Program-made: the position numbers and the translations under genes
In this document: piece by piece, positions 1-8,697 of the stretch
Numbering within the stretch: the stretch's first letter is position 1
How the letters are laid out: each line of letters begins with the position of its first letter
Notes under the pieces: model-generated
The model's database searches: none
The model's input: only the letters and a program-made list of their open reading frames with translations
What the model was told of the DNA's origin: nothing
Origin: Actinomyces oris
GTDB taxonomy: Bacteria; Actinomycetota; Actinomycetes; Actinomycetales; Actinomycetaceae
DNA: 64,000 bases
Reading direction: 5' to 3'
NCBI RefSeq assembly: GCF_001553935.1
Contig: NZ_CP014232.1
Span: 806,001 to 870,000 of the forward strand

Positions 1-16
1 AACCAGGGGCCTGTGA

Positions 17-1509
17 TCAGGATGCTCGGTAGACCGTCAGCTCACCGTCGCCTTGGTAGGAGATGAGCAGGTCACCCACTGCGATGCGATAGTTCTCATC
101 GATCCCCTCCGGGACGGGATCGGGACTGTTCCCGTTCGACATATCAACAAGACGCAGAGAGTAGTCATCACCTGTCCGGTCCGTGAAGACTCCAATATCC
201 CCCGACCCGAGTGCTCCAGCCCCTCAATCGGATCCCCCACGCAGCCGAAGCGCGAGTCCCCATCGATGAGCGGACTGTGTGTAGACACATGGATTTTCTT
301 CCCACCGACGATGATATGACTGCATTCCGTATCGCTGACATCGATGGAGAAGGTATAGGGGGCCCACGAGGTGTCGCCGCTCTTGAACCAGGCCCGGGCC
401 TGGTCCAAGGTCCAGTAGCCCGGAGACCAGGGGTAGTTCTTGAAGCCTTGAGGTATTCCTTCTTCGAAGGTCTCCTGGACAGACCCATCGGCCTTCAGCA
501 GAGTCACTGTCGCAGGGCCCTCGAGACTCTTGTACGGGTCATAGAGCAGCCACCCATCGGCAAGGGGGCGCGGGTAGACACCCGCCGCCTCCTGCTTGAT
601 CGACTTACTCGACCCGTCCCTGAGGTCGACAATGAGGGATTGCACGGCCTGGGCCCGAAATCCGGTATGAGCACTCACATAAGGCCCGATGGGATGATCG
701 AAGATCACGTCATCGACTTCATCGGGACGCAGGAAGGACAGGGTCTTCTTCCACACACGCTCCTTCGAGGACGACCACATCGAGCACTGCGCCTTCTCGC
801 AGGCTATGGCGTAGCCGCCGACTACCGACACCTTCGCATCGTCATCCCACGGGGCATCCCGGCGTTTCTGGGACTCCAGGTTGACGAGCTCACCTTTCTC
901 TATGAGCCACCCCTGCCATACATTCGCCTCATAAGAGCCGTCACCGCCCTCAAATCTGTCCTTGAAAAGCAGTGTGGGAGTCGTATTCGTCAGCGAGTAA
1001 ACCTCGACGTCGACGAAGTCCTCATCGGGCGTCGCCCGGATGAGCTTGCCCTCGGCATACTTCACTGAGGCGAACCGACCTTGCATGAAACCATTCGTCG
1101 CCTTGAGAGACCAGATCTCCCGGTAGCCGTTGACCCACCTCTTGTTCCAGCTGGCATCCGCCGGCACTGCCCGGTAGACAAGACCATCGACCTTCGTGCC
1201 GCGCAGCCACCAGTAGGCCGCGCCCCCTGCGGCGACAGCGAGGACCAGCACCGTCACGACCGCCACGACAATCGCGGCACGTCGACGTCGGGGCCTTCTT
1301 CCAGCAGTACCGCCCTGATCACCGCCACCGCCCAGGACGGATGGGAACTGCCCCTGGTCGAGTGCGGTCCGCTGGGTGGAGAAGTCGGGCGGAGCATACG
1401 AGCCTGGTGTATCCGCGAGGCTCTGCGGATCGTAGGGAGGCTGAGGCTCGGCCGCACCGTGCGCCACAGGCTCTGAAGGGTGGCCCGGACGCTGGGGAGT
1501 TTCCGTCAT
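17..1509 (-). CDS. Membrane-anchored protein of unknown function, apparently frameshifted near its C-terminus
   Basis: I do not recognise the family. The product starts with about 70 Pro/Gly-rich, presumably cytoplasmic residues, then an Arg-rich patch and one transmembrane helix (about residues 78-100), then a roughly 390-residue extracytoplasmic region rich in Trp, Asp and Gly that could be a beta-propeller; that fold is a guess. The initiating ATG is at 1509, divergent from hrpA. The uninterrupted frame ends at 37, but its last 55 or so residues look like noise. Adding one G to the G5 run at 199-203 (minus strand) restores a frame reading GDIGVFTDRTGDDYSLR onward and ending ...GELTVYRAS at a TGA at 17-19, giving about 497 residues. 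That tail matches the composition of the rest of the protein, so a one-base deletion (real or sequencing error) is likely. Confidence 0.7.
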
Positions 1510-1596
1510 GTCGGTGAGTATTTCACGCAGGTCCCCCCACCGGCTTGGCCTGTCGCCGGCGGTCCTGTCGCGGGGTGATCGGGCGCCGGCGCGCCC

Positions 1597-4500
1597 ATGG
1601 GGGACAATGGGTCACCTATGGAACAGGGCGAGCACCTCACGCACAACCAGGGCGACGATCACGCCGATGGACATCACGGCCAGCAGGACGGCGATCTCGG
1701 CGCGCGCAGCACCGAGAACACTCAGGCGTCCCCTGGCGGGCCGGACGGGCACGCCGCCGATCGTGCGCGGGGCGGCGCCCCGGACCGCCAGAAGTCACGA
1801 TCCCCGCGCGGTGGCGGCAGGCGTCGGGGCCGGCGCCCGGGCCGCACCGAGGGCAGGCGCCGCAACGCCTGGAAGGGCTACTCCCCCGAGCAGCTCGCCG
1901 CCCGCACCGCCGCCGTCCCGGCGATCGTCTACCCCGAGGAGCTGCCGGTCTCCGCCCGCCGTGAAGAGATCGCCGCCGCCATCGGTGAGCACCAGGTCGT
2001 CATCGTCGCCGGTGAGACCGGCAGCGGTAAGACCACCCAGCTGCCCAAGATCTGCCTGGAGCTGGGGCGGGGCGTGACCGGGATGATCGGCCACACCCAG
2101 CCGCGGCGCATTGCCGCGCGCAGCGTGGCCGAGCGCATCGCCTCCGAGCTGGGCACCCCGATCGGACGTGACGGCGTCGTCGGCTACCAGGTGCGTTTCA
2201 CCGAGGAGGTAGGCGAGAACACCCTGGTCAAGCTCATGACCGACGGCATCCTGCTGGCGGAGATCCAGTCCGACCCCCAATTGCGCCGCTATGACACGAT
2301 CATCGTGGACGAGGCCCACGAGCGCAGCCTCAACATCGACTTCATCCTGGGCTACCTGGCGCGCCTGTTGCCCGAGCGCCCCGACCTCAAAGTCATCATC
2401 ACTTCGGCCACCATCGACTCCGAGCGCTTCGCCGAGCACTTCGGCCGCGAGCAGATCGGCGACCGCGGGCAGCCCTTCACCGTTCCCGCCCCGGTCATCG
2501 AGGTCTCCGGGCGCACCTACCCCGTTGAGGTGCGCTACCGCCCGCTGGCTCCCGACGACGCCCCTCCTGCCTCCGACGACGCCGGCAGCGAGCCGGCCAA
2601 GCCCGCCGCCGCGCCCCAGCCCGGCCCGGCGGGACCCGGAGAGCTGAGCGAGGCCGAGCTGGAGGCCCTGACCTCGCCTGACCCGGCGGTGCGCGCCGCG
2701 GCCCGGGCCCGCCGCGAGGCCATCCGCTCCGGCGCCGGCCCCGCCGCGCTCGCGCCCCGCAACCAGGGGGCTCGTGGCAAGGGCCGGGGCCGGGCCGCCT
2801 CAACGGCCGCCGAGTCCGGGGAGCCCAAGGATCAGGTGACCGGGATCCTCGACGCCGTCGACGAGCTCCTGGGCGAGCCCAGCGGCGACATCCTCATCTT
2901 CCTGGCCGGTGAGCGCGACATCCGCGACACCGAGGCGGCCCTCATCGACCATTTGGGGGCGCGCTACACGCCCGACGGCCGTTCGCGCACGCCGGGTGCC
3001 ATTGAGGTGGTTCCCCTGTACTCGCGTCTGAGCGCCGCCGAGCAGCACCGGGTCTTCGAGGCCCATCAGGTGCGCCGCATCGTCCTGGCCACGAACGTGG
3101 CCGAGACCTCCCTGACGGTTCCCGGGATCCGGTACGTCATCGACCCGGGCCTGGCGCGCATCTCCCGCTACTCCAACCGCACCAAGGTTCAGCGCCTGCC
3201 GATCGAGCCGGTCAGCCGGGCCAGCGCCAACCAGCGGGCGGGCCGTTGCGGGCGCGTGGCCGACGGCATCGCCATCCGCCTGTACTCGCAGGCCGACTTC
3301 GAGGCGCGCCCGGAGTACACCGAGCCGGAGATCCTGCGCACCTCGCTGGCCAGCGTCATTCTGCAGATGGCGGCCCTGGGGCTGGGGGCGGTGGAGGACT
3401 TCCCCTTCCTGGACGCCCCCGACTCCCGCCAGGTCCGCTCCGGCCTGCAGCTGCTCACGGAGATCGGCGCCATCGAGCCGGCCGCGGCCGCCCCGACCCG
3501 ATCCGACGACGCCCCCGACCGGGGCCGTCGGGGGCCGCGCCTGACGGAGATCGGGCGGCGCCTGGCGCGCCTGCCCATCGACCCGCGCCTGGGGCGCATG
3601 CTCCTGGAGGCCGGTGAGCTGGGCTGCGTCGGGGAGGTCATGGTCATTGTGGCGGCCCTGTCCATCCAGGACGTGCGCGAGCGCCCTGCGGACAAGCAGG
3701 AGGCCTCCGACGCCCTGCACCGGCGCTTCGCGGACCCGACGAGTGACTTCCTGACCTACCTGAACCTGTGGCGCTACCTGCGCACACAGAGCCGCGAGCT
3801 GTCCGGTTCGGCCTTCCGGCGCATGTGCCGGGCCGAGTTCCTGCACTACCTGCGGGTGCGCGAGTGGCAGGACGTCCACGCCCAGCTGCGTCAGCTGGCC
3901 CGACCGCTGGGCCTGGACGCGGCCCCGGTGGAGCTGCCGACGGCCCGTTCGATCCGGGCGGCCACCGAGGCCCTGGAGCCGGGCAGCCATGCCGCCCAGA
4001 TCGCCAACGGGGGTGTGGCGGCCGCCGTCGTGGCCCTGGGGCGCAGTGCGGACACGCCCGACGCCGATGCGATCCACCGCTCGCTGCTGGTGGGGCTGCT
4101 GTCCAATGTGGGGAACTGGGATGAGCGTCGTCGGGAGTACGCCGGCGCGCGCGGGACCCGCTTCACGATCTGGCCGGGCTCGGGCCTGCGCCGCAAGACC
4201 TACGACTGGGTGATGACCGCCGAGCTGGTGGAGACCTCCCGGCTCTTCGCCCGCACGGTGGGCAAGGTGGACTCGCGGTGGATCGAGCAGGTGGCGGACC
4301 GGGCGGGCCTGACCCGCCACGTCTTCGGTGAGCCCTACTGGTCGACCCGCCAGGGGGCGGCCATGGTTCACGAGAAGGTGCTGCTCTACGGGATGACGCT
4401 GGTGGCGGACCGGCCGGCGACGCTGGCGAGCGTGGGGACGGACTCTGCCCGCCAGGTGGCCCGGGAGATGTTCATCCGCTCGGGTCTGGTGGAGGGCGGC

Positions 4501-6414
4501 TGGCACGCCCGGCACGGCTTCGTGGAGCGCAACCGGGAGCTCATCGAGGAGCTTCAGGACGTGGAGCGGCGTCGGCGCGAGCACGGGCTGCTGGCCGACG
4601 ACACCGCCCTGTTCGACTTCTATGACGACCGGATCCCCGAGGAGGTGACCTCCGCAGCGGCCTTCGACGCCTGGTGGAAGGAGCAGCGGCGCACCACCCC
4701 GGACCTGCTGGACTTCACCCGGGAGCTGCTGCTGCCCGGCGGGGGCGACGCGAGCGGCTTCCCGGACACGTGGGTGCAGGGGGACCTGACCCTGGGACTG
4801 GACTACGTGTTCGAGCCGGGCCACCCCGAGGACGGGGTCAGCGTCCAGGTGCCGGTGGAGGTACTGGGGCGCCTGGCCCCGGAGGGCTTCGACTGGCTGG
4901 TGCCGGGGATGCGCCCCGAGCTGTGCGTGGCCACGATCCGGGCGCTGCCTAAGCGGGTGCGCCGCCAGCTGGTGCCGGCCCCGGACGTGGGCGCCCAGGT
5001 GTGGGCGCAGATCGCCCAGGAGTTCCCGACGCCGCCGGGTGCGAGCTGCCCCGAGGTGCCCTTCGAGGAGGCCTTCAGCCGGGTGGTGCTCCGCCTCAAG
5101 GGCGTGGAGATCACGGAGGAGGACTGGGCCGAGGCGGCCGAGCGGCTGCCGGATCACCTGGCGATGGGCTTCGCGGCCCTGGATGCGCAGGGCCGGGTCA
5201 TTGGTCGTGGCCGGGACCTGGTTGCGCTCCAGCAGCGGCTGTCGGGCAAGACGGAGGCCGCCGTGCGCTCAGTGGTGCGCGGCGCGCTGGCCCAGGCGAT
5301 GGCCGAGGCCCAGGAGCGCCAGGGCGCGCAGGGCGGGAAGCCCGGCCGCAAGGGCCGTAAGAAGAAGGGCGGGCGGCCGGCGGCCGCCCAGCGCCCGGGT
5401 GGCGCCGCTGGGACCGCAGGAGGCTCAGGGGCCGGAACTGGGGCCGCTGCTGGAGGCGGCGCCGGCCTGGAGGAGCGCCAGGGACTGACCGACTGGCCTC
5501 GGGGTGTGTCGGGCCTGGGCGACCCGGGTGCCTCGACGATCCCGGCCTCGGTGGAGTCCGCGGGCCGGGCCGGCCTGGTGGTGCGCGGCTACCCCGCCCT
5601 GGTGGCGAACGGGACCAGGAGCGTGGACCTGAGGATCCTGCCCGACGCCGCTGCGCAGCTGAGCGCTCATGGCGCCGGGGTGACGGCGCTGGCCCTGGCG
5701 CGCACGGCCTTGCCGACGGCCCGGGTGACGAGCCGGTGGAGTGCCCAGGAGTCGCTCATCCTGGCGGCCAGTCCCTACCGGACGACAGAGGCTCTCGTGG
5801 AGGACGTGCAGGCGGCTGCCGCACGGATCGTGGCCGGGCGCTGGGCAGCGTCGGCCTCCGGCTGCGCGCTGGCGGAGGTGCGCAGGCGGGAGGTCTTCGA
5901 GGCGCTGGTCGGTGTCATGCGCAGTGAGCTCGAGGAGGAGGTCTACCGGGTGGCCCGGTATGCGGCGGCGGCGCTCAAGGCGGCCCGGGAGGTGGAGCGC
6001 GTGGTGGGTGAGCACACCTCTCTGACGCTGCTGAACACGCTGCAGGAGGTACGCGAGCACGCGGCCTCCCTGGTTCCGGAGGGTTTCATCACCGCCACCC
6101 CGCCGGAGCACCTGGCGCATCTGGAGCGCTACCTGCGGGCCCTGGAGATGCGGGTGGAGAAGGCGGCCTCCTCGCCGTCGGCCGCCTCTCAGGACGCGGC
6201 CCTGGCCTTCCAGGTCTCCCAGGCCCGGGAGGTGGTGGACAAGGCCCGCGCCAAGGCGGCCTCGCTGCCGGCCGACCCGCAGCGTGAGGCCCTCCTGGAG
6301 GAGGCCCGCTGGATGGTGGAGGAGCTGCGGGTGAGCCTGTTCGCCCAGACGCTGGGGACGAGCCGCAAGGTGAGCCTCCAGCGCATCACCAAGCTCTGCG
6401 CCCAGATCGCCTGA
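1597..6414 (+). CDS. hrpA: ATP-dependent RNA helicase HrpA (DEAH box, DUF3418 C-terminus)
   Basis: Large DEAH-box RNA helicase of 1605 residues, acting on cytoplasmic RNA or RNP complexes. Motif I (GETGSGKTT) starts at residue 139, motif II DEAH is at 238-241 and motif III TSATID at 269-274. The HrpA-specific C-terminal half follows (winged helix, HA2/OB region, then DUF3418). It is longer than the usual ~1300 residues because of three low-complexity insertions: a charged N-terminal ~100 residues, a Pro/Ala/Arg-rich linker between the two RecA lobes (about residues 320-410), and a Lys/Gly/Ala-rich linker near residues 1240-1290. The start is uncertain; a second in-frame ATG at 1618 would remove seven residues, and neither has a clear Shine-Dalgarno. 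It stands alone, divergent from the upstream gene. Function is confident from the helicase motifs. Confidence 0.93.
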   Translation: MGDNGSPMEQGEHLTHNQGDDHADGHHGQQDGDLGARSTENTQASPGGPDGHAADRARGGAPDRQKSRSPRGGGRRRGRRPGRTEGRRRNAWKGYSPEQLAARTAAVPAIVYPEELPVSARREEIAAAIGEHQVVIVAGETGSGKTTQLPKICLELGRGVTGMIGHTQPRRIAARSVAERIASELGTPIGRDGVVGYQVRFTEEVGENTLVKLMTDGILLAEIQSDPQLRRYDTIIVDEAHERSLNIDFILGYLARLLPERPDLKVIITSATIDSERFAEHFGREQIGDRGQPFTVPAPVIEVSGRTYPVEVRYRPLAPDDAPPASDDAGSEPAKPAAAPQPGPAGPGELSEAELEALTSPDPAVRAAARARREAIRSGAGPAALAPRNQGARGKGRGRAASTAAESGEPKDQVTGILDAVDELLGEPSGDILIFLAGERDIRDTEAALIDHLGARYTPDGRSRTPGAIEVVPLYSRLSAAEQHRVFEAHQVRRIVLATNVAETSLTVPGIRYVIDPGLARISRYSNRTKVQRLPIEPVSRASANQRAGRCGRVADGIAIRLYSQADFEARPEYTEPEILRTSLASVILQMAALGLGAVEDFPFLDAPDSRQVRSGLQLLTEIGAIEPAAAAPTRSDDAPDRGRRGPRLTEIGRRLARLPIDPRLGRMLLEAGELGCVGEVMVIVAALSIQDVRERPADKQEASDALHRRFADPTSDFLTYLNLWRYLRTQSRELSGSAFRRMCRAEFLHYLRVREWQDVHAQLRQLARPLGLDAAPVELPTARSIRAATEALEPGSHAAQIANGGVAAAVVALGRSADTPDADAIHRSLLVGLLSNVGNWDERRREYAGARGTRFTIWPGSGLRRKTYDWVMTAELVETSRLFARTVGKVDSRWIEQVADRAGLTRHVFGEPYWSTRQGAAMVHEKVLLYGMTLVADRPATLASVGTDSARQVAREMFIRSGLVEGGWHARHGFVERNRELIEELQDVERRRREHGLLADDTALFDFYDDRIPEEVTSAAAFDAWWKEQRRTTPDLLDFTRELLLPGGGDASGFPDTWVQGDLTLGLDYVFEPGHPEDGVSVQVPVEVLGRLAPEGFDWLVPGMRPELCVATIRALPKRVRRQLVPAPDVGAQVWAQIAQEFPTPPGASCPEVPFEEAFSRVVLRLKGVEITEEDWAEAAERLPDHLAMGFAALDAQGRVIGRGRDLVALQQRLSGKTEAAVRSVVRGALAQAMAEAQERQGAQGGKPGRKGRKKKGGRPAAAQRPGGAAGTAGGSGAGTGAAAGGGAGLEERQGLTDWPRGVSGLGDPGASTIPASVESAGRAGLVVRGYPALVANGTRSVDLRILPDAAAQLSAHGAGVTALALARTALPTARVTSRWSAQESLILAASPYRTTEALVEDVQAAAARIVAGRWAASASGCALAEVRRREVFEALVGVMRSELEEEVYRVARYAAAALKAAREVERVVGEHTSLTLLNTLQEVREHAASLVPEGFITATPPEHLAHLERYLRALEMRVEKAASSPSAASQDAALAFQVSQAREVVDKARAKAASLPADPQREALLEEARWMVEELRVSLFAQTLGTSRKVSLQRITKLCAQIA

Positions 6415-6651
6415 TTCTACGGACGGCTCGCCTCGCGCACCTCGTGAGTGCACCATGAGGCGTCATCCCTACGATGACATCTCCTCCCTTAGGAGGAGAT
6501 GAGTCAGCGGCCCGTTCGCCCACCTGGACGATTACACCGATATCCGGCGCGGCTATCCTGGAGCCATAGAGAAAACGATCACTGCGGCGCCTGCTTTCTC
6601 CGTCTCTCCATCTCAGGCATCTCACGAACGCTTTCTCCGGTTCCACACAGT
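6415..6651. other. Intergenic region with a 10-bp perfect inverted repeat
   Basis: Between the convergent hrpA and cls genes. At 6478-6501 there is a perfect dyad with 10-base arms (CATCTCCTCC / GGAGGAGATG) and a 4-base loop, preceded by a short repeat of GTCAT/ATGAC. There is no T-tract, so it may be a factor-dependent terminator of hrpA or a protein-binding site. No gene is apparent here. Confidence 0.4.
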
Positions 6652-6683
6652 CGGCCCCCGCACCGCTTAAGGTGCGGGGGCCG
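6652..6683 (-). terminator. GC-rich hairpin downstream of cls
   Basis: A 13-bp perfect stem (arms 6652-6664 and 6671-6683) with a 6-base loop, about 60 bases past the cls stop codon. The stem is strong but no U-run follows on either strand. Likely the transcription end of cls, possibly bidirectional with hrpA. Confidence 0.6.
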
Positions 6684-6744
6684 ACGACGTCCAAGCGGAC
6701 AGCCCGGATCGTTCAGCGCCGAGGCCGGTCCCCCGGTTCCTCCA

Positions 6745-8271
6745 CTACAGCACGGCGGACATGAGGCGGCAGACGTTGTCCACGTAGCGGTTGTACCAGG
6801 GCTCGGTGGCCCACAGCTCGGGGGTCAGCTCGGTGCAGGCGGCCCGGTAGGCGGCGTCGTTGTTGCGCAGCAGGTCGTCGAGGTCCCCGCCGAAGGCCAA
6901 CAGCATGACCTCGTAGTTGAGGGCGAAGGAACGGAAGTCCATGTTGGACGAGCCGATGACCCCGACCTCGTCGTCGACCGTCATGTACTTCGAGTGCAGG
7001 ACGATCGGCGAGGGGTAGAGGTAGATCCGCACCCCTGCCGCCAGGAGCGCCGAGTAGTAGGAGCGCTGGGCGTGACTGACGATGAACTGGTCGGACTCCT
7101 TGCCCACGAACAGCTCGACCTCCACCCCCCGGTAGGCGGCCGACGTCATCGCCGCCAGCAGCGCCTCGTCGGGAATGAAGTAGGGGCTGGTGATGGACAC
7201 GTGCCGCTTGGCCCCGTGGATGAGGGCCAGGAACATCCGCAGGTTCGGCTCGGTGGGGTACCCCGGCCCGGAGGGAACGAGCTGCATGGCGTTGACGACG
7301 GCGCCTGGGCGCCCGGGTCTGGGGGCCGGCGTGCCCACCGGGATTCCCGGCAGTCCCGCCATCTCCGGCAGGGTCTCGGCCGGAGTCCCCAGCGCCAGGT
7401 CGAAGGCCTCGAGCTGCTCGCCGGCCTCGAAGAACCAGTCCATGGCGAAGATGGCCTGGGCCTCCAGAACGATCTCGCCGGTGACCTCCACGGACAGGTC
7501 CTCCCAGCGGCGCCCGGCCCGCACGTTGCGCCGGGTCCGGTAGGAGGGGTCGATGACGTTGTGGCTGCCGATGAAGCCCTTCTCGCCGTCGATGACCAGG
7601 ATCTTGCGGTGGTTGCGCAGGTCCGGGCGGCGCCAGCGGCGCTTGAGCGGCAGCAGCGGCATCATGAGGCGCCAGCGGATGCCGGCGTCGGTCATGCGCT
7701 GGCAGAACTGCTTCCAGCCGGGGTACTTGCGGCTGCCCAGGTGGTCCAGGAGGAGGCGCACCGTGACTCCGCGGGCCACCGCGCGCTCCAGGGCGGCGAA
7801 GAAGACGTCGGTGACCTCGTCCCAGCTCATGATGTAGAACTCGACGTGGACGTGGTCGGTGGCGGAGTCAATGGCTCGGGCCATGGCTTCGTAGGTGCTG
7901 CGGGGGTCGGCGTGGACGGCCACCACTTCGCCGCTGACGCAGGGCAGGCCAGTGAGTTGGCGGTTCATGCGCAGCGCTCCGGCCAGGTAGGTCGAGGGCC
8001 GGGCCCCCTTGGGCAGGTCTGGCATGGCGCGGGTGTAGTCGAGGGTGATCTCGTTGACGGTGTGCTGCTGGCGGCGGCGCGTGCCGTGGACCCACGGGCT
8101 GCCGATGAGCAGGTAGAGCGGGAGTCCCACGAGGGGCAGCAGGAAGATGAGCAGCAGCCAGGCGGTCGACGACGACGGGCGGCGGTTCTCCGGAACCGTG
8201 CCCAGCGCGGCGATCTTGATGAGGTACTCGATGACGACCCAGGTGGTCGCCAGTACCGGCGGCAGCGTCAT
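6745..8271 (-). CDS. cls: Cardiolipin synthase (phospholipase D family)
   Basis: Membrane enzyme that makes cardiolipin by phosphatidyl transfer. Of 508 residues, the N-terminus forms two transmembrane helices (about 7-25 and 36-57, the PLD nuclease N-terminal domain). Two HKD catalytic motifs follow: HRKILVIDG with His221/Lys223/Asp228 and HSKYMTVDD with His426/Lys428/Asp433, each followed by the usual GS-N segment. Length and arrangement match bacterial ClsA-type synthases. The ATG at 8271 lies only 38 bases after a strong intrinsic terminator and a structured leader (8315-8575), so expression may be controlled by read-through. Actinobacteria also use a CDP-alcohol phosphatidyltransferase-type cardiolipin synthase, so this may not be the only such enzyme in the cell. 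Confidence 0.92.
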   Translation of the reverse strand: MTLPPVLATTWVVIEYLIKIAALGTVPENRRPSSSTAWLLLIFLLPLVGLPLYLLIGSPWVHGTRRRQQHTVNEITLDYTRAMPDLPKGARPSTYLAGALRMNRQLTGLPCVSGEVVAVHADPRSTYEAMARAIDSATDHVHVEFYIMSWDEVTDVFFAALERAVARGVTVRLLLDHLGSRKYPGWKQFCQRMTDAGIRWRLMMPLLPLKRRWRRPDLRNHRKILVIDGEKGFIGSHNVIDPSYRTRRNVRAGRRWEDLSVEVTGEIVLEAQAIFAMDWFFEAGEQLEAFDLALGTPAETLPEMAGLPGIPVGTPAPRPGRPGAVVNAMQLVPSGPGYPTEPNLRMFLALIHGAKRHVSITSPYFIPDEALLAAMTSAAYRGVEVELFVGKESDQFIVSHAQRSYYSALLAAGVRIYLYPSPIVLHSKYMTVDDEVGVIGSSNMDFRSFALNYEVMLLAFGGDLDDLLRNNDAAYRAACTELTPELWATEPWYNRYVDNVCRLMSAVL

Positions 8272-8308
8272 GCTCGCATCATGTCATGCTCACTGAACGG
8301 GTCCCCGC

Positions 8309-8349
8309 AAAAAAGCCTGGGCGCGGACCGGATGGTCCTGCGCCCAGGC
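8309..8349 (-). terminator. Intrinsic terminator upstream of cls
   Basis: Classic intrinsic terminator on the minus strand: a 10-bp GC stem (GCCTGGGCGC / GCGCCCAGGC at 8315-8324 and 8340-8349) with an inner GGACC/GGTCC extension, then six T residues (8309-8314). It sits between a structured RNA region and the cls start, the layout of a leader attenuator. It could equally be the 3' end of a free-standing small RNA, or of the gene ending at 8698. Confidence 0.85.
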
Positions 8350-8575
8350 ACTGCGAAGGCCCGCCCCGGTTGAACCACCGGGTCGGGCCCTTCGCAACGA
8401 GGTCGCATACCGGTTCCCATTCGGCAGCGGGTCCTCCTTCACCGAAACGCCCGAGCACATTCCCTTGGCTGTGGCCCGGACTCAGTGGAGGCCGGTCAGT
8501 GGTACTCCCCAGTACCTCACGGTCGCCACCGTTCAGCGGTGACTATGACTCTGCCGATGCTGTCTGAGAGAAGGC
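8350..8575 (-). ncRNA. Candidate structured leader RNA or riboswitch upstream of cls
   Basis: No protein gene fits this stretch, but the minus strand is full of stems: CACCG/CGGTG around a 5-base loop near 8525-8540, a perfect GGTACT-GGGG-AGTACC hairpin near 8500-8516, and a long GCGAAGG...CCTTCGC arm at about 8352-8395 directly before the terminator. A few segments (GGTGAA, then CCGAA, then ACCTCGT-n-GCG) loosely recall the 3' half of the ydaO/yuaA cyclic-di-AMP riboswitch, but the CAGCTAAC core is not there, so I do not assign a class. Its orientation and distance to cls suggest a cis-regulatory leader. Confidence 0.4.
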
Positions 8576-8697
8576 TGGAAATCACGCATCTAAATGGTGA
8601 CGCTTGATGACGATATGGTCACGACCTTCCGAGCATGTCGACTCCCTCCCTCAGATCCCTTGAAATACTGCGGAATCCACACCTCCGCCGACCACAC

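Noticed and set aside
2800..5157. A 785-codon antisense frame across hrpA
   Set aside because: High-GC codon usage keeps the opposite strand open; the helicase motifs on the plus strand are complete.
8350..8575. RNase P RNA, tmRNA or SRP RNA at the cls leader
   Set aside because: The defining blocks are absent: no GAGGAAAGTCC of RNase P, no 3' tRNA-like end, and no GGTCAGG...GGAAGGGAGCAGC of SRP RNA.
8350..8575. Cobalamin riboswitch at the cls leader
   Set aside because: A short GGGAACCGGT block recalls part of the B12 element, but the remaining conserved blocks are missing.
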